The notes under the pieces: model-generated
Database searches by the model: none
The model's input: only the letters and a program-made list of their open reading frames with translations
Told to the model about the DNA's origin: nothing
Translations under genes and position numbers: made by a program
Assembly: GCA_024128875.1 (NCBI GenBank)
Contig: JAMYFF010000002.1
Location: 310,001 to 374,000 of the forward strand
Direction: 5' to 3'
Origin: Salinilacustrithrix flava
GTDB taxonomy: Bacteria > Actinomycetota > Acidimicrobiia > Acidimicrobiales > Salinilacustritrichaceae
DNA: 64,000 nucleotides
In this document: positions 14,660 through 22,109 of the stretch, one piece after another
Numbering within the stretch: the first letter of the stretch is position 1
Layout: every line of letters starts with the position of its first letter

Positions 14660-16813
14660 ATGTCGATCGCGATCACTGATGACCACCGCGCCCTGTCCGA
14701 CACGGCGTCCGACCTCCTGACCAAGCGAGACGCCCGCGGCGCCGCCCGAGCCCTGCTCGAGTCCGACGACGAAGCCCTCCCCGATCTGTGGAAGGACCTG
14801 GTCAGCCTCGGCTGGCTGGGCCTCCACGTGCCCGAGGCCCACGGCGGCTCCGGCTACACCCTCGAAGAGCTCGTCATCGTGGTCGAGCAGCTCGGCCGGG
14901 TCGTCGCCCCGGGCCCCTTCGTCCCCACGGTCATCGCCAGCGCGCTCGTCGCCGCCGCCGGCGACGACGAGCTGCAGGCGGCCCGGCTCCCCGGGCTCGC
15001 CGACGGCTCCGCCATCGGCGCGATCGGCCTCACCGGCTCGGTCACCGTGTCGGGCGGCACCGCGTCGGGCCAGGCCAGCCCCGTGCTGGGCGGCGGCCTC
15101 GCCGCCGTGTTCGTGGTGCGGGCCGGCGACGACGTCGCCATCATCGACGCCGGCGAGGGCGTCACGGTCGACACCCCCGCCAACCTCGACCCCACCCGGC
15201 GCTCGTCGCGCGTCACCTTCGACGGCGCCGCCGCCACCGTGATCCCCGGCGCGGCCCGCCTGTTCGTGGACCTGGCCCGCGTGATCCTGTCGGCCGAGGC
15301 CGCCGGCGTGGCCCAGGAGACCACCGACATGGCGGCCGCCTACGCCAAGGAGCGCGAGCAGTTCGGCCGCCCGATCGCCATGTACCAGGCGGTCAAGCAC
15401 CACTGCGCCAACATGGCCGTGGCCCGCGAGCTCACCACCAGCGCCGTCTGGGACGCCGCCCGCGCCGCCGCCACCGGCGGCGATCAGCTCAGCTACGCCG
15501 CGGCCGTGGCCGCCACGCTGGCCGGGCCCGCCGCCGACCTGTGCGCCAACCTCAACACCCAGGTGCACGGCGGCATCGCCATCACCTGGGAGCACGACGC
15601 GCACCTGTACATGCGTCGGGCCACCACCCTGCTGACGCTGCTCGAGCCCAAGCAGGCCGCCGCCGACCTGGTCGACCTCACCCGCTCGGGCGTCACCCGG
15701 GCCAAGGCCGTCGAGCTGCCGCCCGAGGCCGAGGCCATCCGCGACGAGGTGCGGACCTTCGCCGAGTCCATCAAGGACCTGTCGAAGGAGGAGCAGCGGG
15801 CGAAGCTGATCGAGACCGGCTACGTCATGCCCCAGTGGCCCAAGCCCTACGGCCGCGCCGCCGGCGCCATCGAGCAGCTCGTCATCGAGGAGGAGTTCGC
15901 CAAGGCCGGCATCCAGCGCCCCGCCTACGGCATCACCGCCTGGAACATCCTCACCATCATCCAGCACGGCAACCAGGACCAGCTCGACCGCTGGGTCCTC
16001 CCTGCGCTGAACCAGGACGTCGTCTGGTGCCAGCTGTTCTCCGAGCCCGACGCCGGCTCCGACGCCGCGGGCGTCAAGACCAAGGCCACCCGGGTCGACG
16101 GCGGCTGGCTGGTCAACGGCCAGAAGGTCTGGACCTCCGGCGCCCACTACTCCGGCATGGGCTTCGCCACCGTGCGCACCAACCCCGACGTGCCCAAGCA
16201 CGACGGCATCACGATGATGGCCATCGACATGCACGCCGAGGGCGTCGAGGTCCGACCGCTGAAGATGACCAACGGCGGCTCGGAGTTCAACGAGGTGTTC
16301 TTCAACGACGTCTTCGTCCCCGACGACGACGTGGTCGGCCCCGTCGACGGCGGCTGGACCGTCGCCCGCTCCACCCTCGGCAACGAGAGCGTGAGCATCG
16401 GCGGCGGTGGCGGCGGCATGTCGATGCCGGGCGCTGCGCTCGTCCCGCCCTACGACGCCAACCCGGACCGCCTCACCGGCGGCGCCGCTCGCGTCGGGCG
16501 CTACATCGCCCAGCACCAGGCCATGGGCCTGCTGAACCTGCGGGCCGCCAACCGTGCCGTCGCCGGCAGCGAGCCCGGCCCCGAGGGGGCCATGACCAAG
16601 CTGGTGCTCTCCGAGGTCGGCCACGAGGCCGCCGCCATCCTCACCGAGCTCAACGGCCCCGACGCCGCCTTCATGGACGGTGCCGGCGGCATGAGCAACC
16701 AGCTCGTGCTGATGCACCGCGGCATGTCGATCGCCGGCGGCACGTCCGAGATCAAGCGCAACCAGATCGGCGAGCGCATCCTCGGCCTGCCCCGCGACCC
16801 GCTGTTGAAGTAG
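14660..16813 (+). CDS. Fused two-domain acyl-CoA dehydrogenase
   Basis: The 717-residue protein is two acyl-CoA dehydrogenase modules end to end, about twice the usual length. Module 1 (1-345) ends with the familiar QVHGGIAITWEHDAHLYMRR region. Module 2 (about 355-717) has the substrate/FAD segment LFSEPDAGSDAAGVKTKA and the C-terminal FAD motif GGTSEIKRNQIGERILGLPR. Such fusions correspond to the heteromeric FadE pairs of actinobacteria (alpha2-beta2 enzymes used on bulky or steroid-type CoA esters). Module 1 is more degenerate in its N-terminal half, so one active site per pair is expected. Leaderless promoter TAGTCT-N6-ATG. A strong terminator follows directly. Confidence 0.9.
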   Translation: MSIAITDDHRALSDTASDLLTKRDARGAARALLESDDEALPDLWKDLVSLGWLGLHVPEAHGGSGYTLEELVIVVEQLGRVVAPGPFVPTVIASALVAAAGDDELQAARLPGLADGSAIGAIGLTGSVTVSGGTASGQASPVLGGGLAAVFVVRAGDDVAIIDAGEGVTVDTPANLDPTRRSSRVTFDGAAATVIPGAARLFVDLARVILSAEAAGVAQETTDMAAAYAKEREQFGRPIAMYQAVKHHCANMAVARELTTSAVWDAARAAATGGDQLSYAAAVAATLAGPAADLCANLNTQVHGGIAITWEHDAHLYMRRATTLLTLLEPKQAAADLVDLTRSGVTRAKAVELPPEAEAIRDEVRTFAESIKDLSKEEQRAKLIETGYVMPQWPKPYGRAAGAIEQLVIEEEFAKAGIQRPAYGITAWNILTIIQHGNQDQLDRWVLPALNQDVVWCQLFSEPDAGSDAAGVKTKATRVDGGWLVNGQKVWTSGAHYSGMGFATVRTNPDVPKHDGITMMAIDMHAEGVEVRPLKMTNGGSEFNEVFFNDVFVPDDDVVGPVDGGWTVARSTLGNESVSIGGGGGGMSMPGAALVPPYDANPDRLTGGAARVGRYIAQHQAMGLLNLRAANRAVAGSEPGPEGAMTKLVLSEVGHEAAAILTELNGPDAAFMDGAGGMSNQLVLMHRGMSIAGGTSEIKRNQIGERILGLPRDPLLK

Positions 16814-16832
16814 CAGCACCCCCGACGAGCGA

Positions 16833-16860
16833 CGAGGGCCTCCCCATCGGGAGGCCCTCG
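16833..16860. terminator. Bidirectional terminator hairpin
   Basis: A perfect 12-bp stem (CGAGGGCCTCCC) with loop CATC lies 20 bp after the dehydrogenase stop and 20 bp from the stop of the convergent coiled-coil gene, so it can serve both. Confidence 0.85.
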
Positions 16861-16879
16861 TTCGCGTTCGGGGGTCAGG

Positions 16880-17554
16880 TCAGCGAGCCGACTTGCGTGC
16901 TGACTTGACGACCTCGGCCGCCTTCTTGGTGGTGGCTGCGGCCTTGGTGGCCTGGAGCGCCTCGCGCTGCTCGGCGAGCGCCTCCTTCTCGGCCTCGAGC
17001 TCGCGCTGCTTGGCCTCGCGGGCCTCGGCGTCGATGCGCTCCTGCTCGCGCGTCGCGGCGTCGGCGGCGGCCTTCTCCTTGGCGGCCGCCTGCTTCTTCA
17101 CGCGCTGCTTGGCCTGCTGCTCCTCGGTGCGAGCCTGCGCCTTGCGCTTCTCGGCTCGCTTGGCGGCCGCCCGCTCCTTGCGCTGGGCCTCGGAGCGCTT
17201 GTCGGCCAGCTCCTCCTCGGCCTCGGCCCGCTTGGCCTCCGCAGCGGCCTCCGCCTCCGCGGCCGCTTCGAGCTGGCTCACCTTGGCCTTCTTCACCGTG
17301 GCCGTGTGCAGCAGGATCTCGTCGTTGAAGACGACGCCGGCGACATGGGCGACCGAGGAGGCGATCCGGTCGTAGGCGACGGCGGGTGGCCAGGTCGAGA
17401 CGGCCTGGCCGGCCGACTCCTTGGCGAACACGGACTCGGCGAGCCCGACCGGCGTGCGCCACAGCCGCAACGTGGTGAGCACGGCCCCTCGGGGCAGGGC
17501 CTTGAGCTGGGAGATCATGTTCTGGTCCTCGTCTCGGGTGGTGGTGCGGGTCAC
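16880..17554 (-). CDS. Coiled-coil protein, Ala/Glu/Lys-rich
   Basis: No family is recognised. The 224-residue protein has a folded-looking N-terminal part (1-85: LKALPRGAVLTTLRLWRTP, WPPAVAYDRIASSVAHVAG) and then about 135 residues of continuous charged helix rich in Ala, Glu, Lys, Arg and Gln, a long coiled coil with a basic end (VVKSARKSAR). GTG 17554 overlaps the stop of the upstream coiled-coil gene (GTGA), so the two are coupled; ATG 17518 is an alternative start. The basic tail could bind nucleic acid or membrane. With the neighbouring CsbD gene, a stress-related structural role is a reasonable guess, no more. Confidence 0.75.
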   Translation of the reverse strand: MTRTTTRDEDQNMISQLKALPRGAVLTTLRLWRTPVGLAESVFAKESAGQAVSTWPPAVAYDRIASSVAHVAGVVFNDEILLHTATVKKAKVSQLEAAAEAEAAAEAKRAEAEEELADKRSEAQRKERAAAKRAEKRKAQARTEEQQAKQRVKKQAAAKEKAAADAATREQERIDAEAREAKQRELEAEKEALAEQREALQATKAAATTKKAAEVVKSARKSAR

Positions 17555-18066
17555 GACTGCTCCTCGGCGTCGAGGGCGCTCAGGCGGGCGGCGTTGGCCT
17601 TGGCCGCGTCGGCCTCCGCCTCGAGGCGGGCGACGTCCTCCTCGGCCTCGGCGCGCTCGCCGAGTGCCTCGACCTGCTCACGCGAGGCCTGGCTGCGCTC
17701 GGCGGCCTCCTGCCGGGTGATCGCCTGCTCGCGCTGGTCGGCCTGGGCCTCGACCTGGGCTTCGGCGCGGGCTTCGGCCCGCTCGGCCTCGTCCCGGCGG
17801 CGCTGCTCCTCGACCTCGGCTTCGACGCGCTCGGCCTCGATCTCGTTCTCGGCGAGGCGGGCCTCGAGCTCGGCCTCGGTCTCGGCGCGCTCGGCCTCGG
17901 CGATCTGCTCGCGGGCGTCGTCTGCGCGGTCGATGCTGGCTTCTTCGAGGGCGCCCTCGGCGGCGAGGTCACCGCGGTCGAACAGGTCGCCGGCCACCTG
18001 CTTGGCCTTGGCCTTCAGTCGATCGAAGGTGCTGCCTTCGGGGAGATCGCTCGTGGTGTCGGACAT
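17551..18066 (-). CDS. Acidic coiled-coil protein with CsbD-like N terminus
   Basis: The 171-residue protein starts at ATG 18066 (GGAG about 9 nt upstream). Residues 12-40 (FDRLKAKAKQVAGDLFDRG then DLAAEG) resemble the first half of CsbD stress proteins, such as the one encoded 190 bp upstream. The rest is one long coiled coil dominated by Glu, Ala and Arg. It is translationally coupled to the following basic coiled-coil gene. The two partners have opposite charge bias (acidic here, basic in the next), which would favour a hetero-complex. Function unknown; the CsbD resemblance suggests a general stress link. Confidence 0.75.
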   Translation of the reverse strand: MSDTTSDLPEGSTFDRLKAKAKQVAGDLFDRGDLAAEGALEEASIDRADDAREQIAEAERAETEAELEARLAENEIEAERVEAEVEEQRRRDEAERAEARAEAQVEAQADQREQAITRQEAAERSQASREQVEALGERAEAEEDVARLEAEADAAKANAARLSALDAEEQS

Positions 18067-18198
18067 GGGTTGCCTGCTCCTGGGTGGTCGGGGGTGCGGT
18101 GACCCGCAGGAACTGTCGTTACCCGTTCGCAACATTCCCCGTCACCCAGCCGCCGGGACATGCGTCACAGCCGGTGACCCATCCGAGCCCGGACGCGC

Positions 18199-18227
18199 CA
18201 CGGCCCCAGGGCGAGCCCGGGGCCGTG
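18199..18227 (-). terminator. Terminator-like hairpin after csbD (dispersed element, copy A)
   Basis: Stem CACGGCCCC/GGGGCCGTG (9 bp, 11-nt loop) lies 30 bp beyond the CsbD stop. The hairpin and its flanks (CCCATCCGAG and CCCGGACGCG on one side, TGTGCG on the other) recur almost unchanged at 31223-31290 after nrdJ, so this is a dispersed terminator-type element. Confidence 0.65.
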
Positions 18228-18256
18228 TTGTGCGCAGATGTCGGTCGAGGCCGTCG

Positions 18257-18436
18257 TCAGTCCTTGCGGAACACGTCCTTGACCTTGTCTGCGGCCTTGT
18301 CCGCAGCGTCCTTGACGCCGCCGACGGCTTTGTCGATCTTGCCTTCGTTCTCGAGGTCTTCGTCGCCGGTGAGGTTGCCGGCCGCTTCCTTGAAGCGGCC
18401 CTTGGCCTCGTCGGGGTTGCGGGGTGCGTCAGCCAT
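18257..18436 (-). CDS. CsbD-family stress protein
   Basis: The 59-residue protein matches the CsbD family along its whole length: DEAKGRFKEAAGNLTGDEDL then ENEGKIDKA, and a charged C-terminal helix. CsbD proteins are small, hydrophilic and induced by general stress; their biochemical role is not known. ATG 18436 has AAAGGA 9 nt upstream. It is followed by a strong hairpin and then the coiled-coil operon, whose first gene begins with a CsbD-like segment. The 180 bp upstream (18437-18615) contain an inverted repeat CCGATGTC/GACATCGG (18481-18488 and 18500-18507) but no gene. Confidence 0.88.
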   Translation of the reverse strand: MADAPRNPDEAKGRFKEAAGNLTGDEDLENEGKIDKAVGGVKDAADKAADKVKDVFRKD

Positions 18437-18615
18437 GGTGGGGGTCCTTTGCATCGGGGAGATGACGGTGCGATCCCTTCCCGATGTCGGTGCCGACGAG
18501 ACATCGGCGTGCGTGCTTGCTTCGACGCCACATGGCCGTCTGCTGGTTCCCCGGATCGCGGACGACGCGGAGCCCCTCCAGGATTGCACGCCCCACCCAC
18601 CGGACAGGCGGATGG

Positions 18616-19812
18616 TCAGCGATCCGGCGCCGGGTCGGCGAGGTAGGGCCCGAGGTCATCGAAGCCGACCGTGGCCAGGGCCACGGGGCGGTCGGTCTCG
18701 ATGCGGTGCTGCTGGGCGACCGGGCTGTAGACCAACCGCCAGCGGCCGTCGCGGTCGAGGAACAAGGACCCCTCCCCCGGCCCCTCGCCCTGGGCGTTGG
18801 ACGACAGCCACGGCCCGTCGAAGGGCTTCGTGCACGGTCCCGCCGGCGTGTCGCAGGCCGCCACCCCGATGCCGTACGCCGGCTGGTTGAACCAGTTGCC
18901 CGAGTAGAAGAGCCACAGGCGACCGTCCGCCTCGATCAGGTGGGGCGCTTCGACGATGCGACCCTCCCACGGCTGGGTCACCTCGAGGATGGCGGCTGGC
19001 TCCCCGACCAGGGCCGTGCCCGTGACGTCGAGGCGCTGGGCGTGGATGGTGGAGGTCGAGGTGCCCTCGACGTCGCGGTTGTCGTCGGACTTCCAGTGCA
19101 GCCACCACGTGCCTTCCCGGTCTCGGAACGTGCGCGGGTCGATGCTGCCGCCGCGGTCCAGCTGGCACACGATCGGCTCGGGCTGTGGGTGGTACGGACC
19201 CTCCGGCGAGGTGCCCACGGCCGCCCCGATGCACTGCGTCGGGGGATCCAGGTCCGCGACCCGTGCCGTGTAGAAGAGGACCCACCCGTCGTCGATCCTG
19301 GCCACGTCCGGGGCCCACGTCGCCTCCGGCACCGCCCAGGCGCCGACGGTCGGCAGCGCATCACGCACGAAGTGCCAGGTCTGCAGGTCGGCGGATTCGA
19401 GCACGGGCACGTTCTGCTTGGCCCCGACCGCGTCCCGGGCCTCGGTGGTGAACATCAGGTACCGATCCCCCTCCACCAGGACGAAGGGGTTGGGCAGCGA
19501 CGGCGACGGCTCGGTCAGCGCCAGCAGCGTCGCCGGTCGATCCGGGTCCGGTGCCGGCGGCAGGTCGAGGCGCACGAGCGGTGCCGCGTCGGGTGCGTTG
19601 GCGACCGGGACGGAGCCGGGTGGGCCCGTGCTGTCCGGCGCGGCCGGCGCAGGGCCGACGTCTGTCGGACAGCGCACCCCCGCGGCGGTCGTGCCACCCC
19701 GGCACGGCTCAGGCGCTGCGTCGCTCGCCCGCACCGCCCCGATGGCCAGGACGGAGAGCACCGCGACCCCCACGACGACGGCAGCGGCTCCGATGAGTGC
19801 TCGGGTGGACAT
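18616..19812 (-). CDS. Membrane-anchored GH43-like five-bladed propeller protein
   Basis: The 398-residue protein begins with a signal anchor (ALIGAAAVVVGVAVLSVLAI) and a Pro/Ala-rich linker, then a beta-propeller of the glycoside hydrolase 43 type (residues 110-395). The repeated blade pattern is visible in RYLMFTTEARD, GWVLFYTARV, TWWLHWKSDD and LWLFYSGNWF. The middle Asp (GGSIDPRTFRD) and the catalytic-acid Glu (RIVEAPHLI) are present, but the first blade has SLPNPFVL, where active enzymes have Asp before Pro, so the general base appears to be Asn. It may be a divergent arabinan/xylan-type hydrolase or an inactive glycan-binding protein. ATG 19812 gives the anchor directly. Confidence 0.78.
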   Translation of the reverse strand: MSTRALIGAAAVVVGVAVLSVLAIGAVRASDAAPEPCRGGTTAAGVRCPTDVGPAPAAPDSTGPPGSVPVANAPDAAPLVRLDLPPAPDPDRPATLLALTEPSPSLPNPFVLVEGDRYLMFTTEARDAVGAKQNVPVLESADLQTWHFVRDALPTVGAWAVPEATWAPDVARIDDGWVLFYTARVADLDPPTQCIGAAVGTSPEGPYHPQPEPIVCQLDRGGSIDPRTFRDREGTWWLHWKSDDNRDVEGTSTSTIHAQRLDVTGTALVGEPAAILEVTQPWEGRIVEAPHLIEADGRLWLFYSGNWFNQPAYGIGVAACDTPAGPCTKPFDGPWLSSNAQGEGPGEGSLFLDRDGRWRLVYSPVAQQHRIETDRPVALATVGFDDLGPYLADPAPDR

Positions 19813-19897
19813 CGGTGTGCGTGGCCTCGAGGACGTCACCCCCGACGGGTCGCCGGGCGGGTGCCGTGAGGCTACCGACGCGGCACGATGCTCCCGC

Positions 19898-21223
19898 TCA
19901 GGCCGTGACGTACTCCTCGTCCCGCTCGGCCGTGCGGTCGGCGTGGCGACCACCGCGCCGCGCCGCGACGACCCGCTCCAGGTCGTTCGGCAGCGGATCG
20001 GCCCGACGGCACTGCTCCACGATCAGGTCGGCCTGGTCGTCGAGCACGTCGACCAGCTCGTCACGCCCGGCACGGCAGGCGGCCCGCCGCACATCCACCA
20101 GCACGCGGACCAGCTCCAACGCCATGGCCGGCTCGGCCGCGGTGACCTGGCGGATGCGATCGGTCGCCACGTTGGCGAGCGTCGCGGCGTCGGGGTCCGG
20201 CGACCACTCGAGCACGCGCCCGTCGTCGGTGCGGCGCGCCGTCCGGCCCAGCCGGTGCTGCACGAGCTCGTGCAGGATCGCGCCCAGGTACCAGATCGTC
20301 TCGTAGACGACCGACGGTGCCCCCGAGCTCCCCGAGCCGGCGTGCACCGCGATGTCGGTGAACTGCGTGAGCTGACCGACGAGCGCCTGGTCCGCCGACC
20401 GTTCGATGTCCACGACGAAGTGCGGCTCGAGCCTTCCCCCGACCTCCTCGCCGATGTCCGGGCCGCGCACGGTCGCCACCGTCGTCCAGCCCTCGACGAG
20501 GAAGGCACCCAGCCCGACCTGGAGCGACACGGTCGTTCCCTCGGGCACCGCTCCCAGCAGCGCGTCCTCGTCGACCGCGTGCAGCCACCCGGTCGCCGGC
20601 GCCACGACCGACGCGGTGGACGACCCGGAGGCCGGCGACGCATCGACGTCCTGTTCGGCCGCGCTGCGGCCGGCTGCCCGGATGCTGTCGATCACGCCGT
20701 GGGCCACCTCGGAGACGAGCACGCTCGGCCGGGTCGAGCGCACGGCGTGCTCGATCGCCACGAGCAGCGCGGCGATGGCTGCGACCCCGAGCGTTGCCCC
20801 GAGCGCAGTCGTGATCGTCGGCGCCGACCCGTCCTCCGATGACGGAACGGCAGCCGCGGCCACCGCGGTGTAGGCGAGCGCCCCGAGCGTCACCGTGATG
20901 ACCCGGCGCTGGAAGCGCCCGTGGAGCCGGCCGGCGACGATGGTGGGCGGGACCGCCGATGCGGCCAGCTGAGCGGCCAGCGGCAGCATCCAGAAGGCGA
21001 AGGCCCCGGCGGTGACCAGCGCGGAGAACGTGGCGGCGAGCAGCGACAGGGCGTTGGTCGTCGGGATCTGCATGGGCAGCTCGACGGCGCTGTCGGCGAC
21101 GAGCGCCACCGCGGCGACGGCGACGCCGAGCGCGACGCCGGCCAGCACCTGGAGGCGGTCACGGTGCCGTCGCACGAAGTGGTCCATGTTCCGCCAGTAC
21201 CCGATCCGCCGGCGGTTCACCAT
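19898..21223 (-). CDS. DUF2254-like membrane protein
   Basis: The 441-residue protein has about four hydrophobic segments in the first 170 residues and a soluble C-terminal region. The layout and the segments QVGLGAFLVEGWTTVATVRG and ALVGQLTQFTDIAVHAGSGS resemble DUF2254 predicted membrane proteins, but the family's SPGINDP-type motif is replaced (AGSGSSGAPSVV), so the assignment is tentative. Function is unknown for the family. ATG 21223 is used; ATG 21187 is an alternative. It follows another membrane-protein gene on the same strand with 30 nt between them. Confidence 0.65.
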   Translation of the reverse strand: MVNRRRIGYWRNMDHFVRRHRDRLQVLAGVALGVAVAAVALVADSAVELPMQIPTTNALSLLAATFSALVTAGAFAFWMLPLAAQLAASAVPPTIVAGRLHGRFQRRVITVTLGALAYTAVAAAAVPSSEDGSAPTITTALGATLGVAAIAALLVAIEHAVRSTRPSVLVSEVAHGVIDSIRAAGRSAAEQDVDASPASGSSTASVVAPATGWLHAVDEDALLGAVPEGTTVSLQVGLGAFLVEGWTTVATVRGPDIGEEVGGRLEPHFVVDIERSADQALVGQLTQFTDIAVHAGSGSSGAPSVVYETIWYLGAILHELVQHRLGRTARRTDDGRVLEWSPDPDAATLANVATDRIRQVTAAEPAMALELVRVLVDVRRAACRAGRDELVDVLDDQADLIVEQCRRADPLPNDLERVVAARRGGRHADRTAERDEEYVTA

Positions 21224-21253
21224 GGGCGAGCGGGGCGCCGGCGGCCCGGTGCC

Positions 21254-22060
21254 TCAGCCCAGGCGCCGCCTTCGGCGGTGGAGCCACGATGTGGCGCCAC
21301 CAGCCACGATCGCGCTGGCGAGGAACGCGGCGTAGGCGATCGTCGACGGGTCTCCCCAGTCCACCGTGTCGGGGTATCGGAGGAGCGCGATGGTCTGGAG
21401 CACCCCGAACGTGAGGTAGGCGACCGCGGCCGGCTGCAGACGTGCGACGTCGCGCTCCACGACGGCGTGTGCCGCCGCCACGCCGAGGCTCAGCACCCAG
21501 GCGCCCGTCGCCCGCCCGGTGAGCGCACTCAGCTCCCAGGGCCACAGCGAGGCCGCGTCCTCCGGCGCGAGCAGCAGGTACAGGCCCAGCGGGAACAGGA
21601 TGAGCGCCTGCCCGGCGACCAGGGCGCGCAGCGACCCCGGCAACGGGAGCCCCCGGGGGGGATCCGGCCCCGGCATCCGCTCCTGCGCGATCCACAGCAC
21701 CGCCATGACGACCGGCACGACGACGTAGATCGCGATCCACGCCCAGGTGACGGCTCGCGTGCCCAGCTCGTTGGTCGCCTCGAGGTGGAAGGCATCGAGG
21801 TGGACGAGGGTGACGACGAGGGTGAGCGTCGTGAAGACGAACACGGTCGGCACCGCGATCCGGGCGTCCACCCAGCGCCTCGCCATCGCGGCGCGTGCCT
21901 CGAAGGCCACGCTCGACCAGTACGCGGCACCGAGGAACGCGGCCGTGAGCGGTGGGTTGATCGTCCAGGCGAAGAAGCGCTCCGTCCGCTCGGGGAACAG
22001 GAACAGCTGGACGCCGGCGAGGAACACCAGCGCGGTCGCCACCCACAGCAGCGCCCGCAT
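21254..22060 (-). CDS. Polytopic membrane protein of unknown function
   Basis: I do not recognise this family. The 268-residue protein is nearly all membrane: about eight hydrophobic segments, beginning ALLWVATALVFLAGVQLFLF and ending YAAFLASAIVAGGATSWLH, followed by a short basic tail (HRRRRRLG) that should be cytoplasmic. The motif FPERTERFFAWTINPP follows the first segment. There are no obvious catalytic or ligand motifs. ATG 22060 lies 49 nt after the stop of the flavoprotein gene and 30 nt before the DUF2254-like gene; the three may form one operon. Confidence 0.75.
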   Translation of the reverse strand: MRALLWVATALVFLAGVQLFLFPERTERFFAWTINPPLTAAFLGAAYWSSVAFEARAAMARRWVDARIAVPTVFVFTTLTLVVTLVHLDAFHLEATNELGTRAVTWAWIAIYVVVPVVMAVLWIAQERMPGPDPPRGLPLPGSLRALVAGQALILFPLGLYLLLAPEDAASLWPWELSALTGRATGAWVLSLGVAAAHAVVERDVARLQPAAVAYLTFGVLQTIALLRYPDTVDWGDPSTIAYAAFLASAIVAGGATSWLHRRRRRLG

Positions 22061-22109
22061 CCCACCGCTGAGCCTCCGCTGTTCGGCAGCGCCTCCCTGC
22101 GGGGCCACG

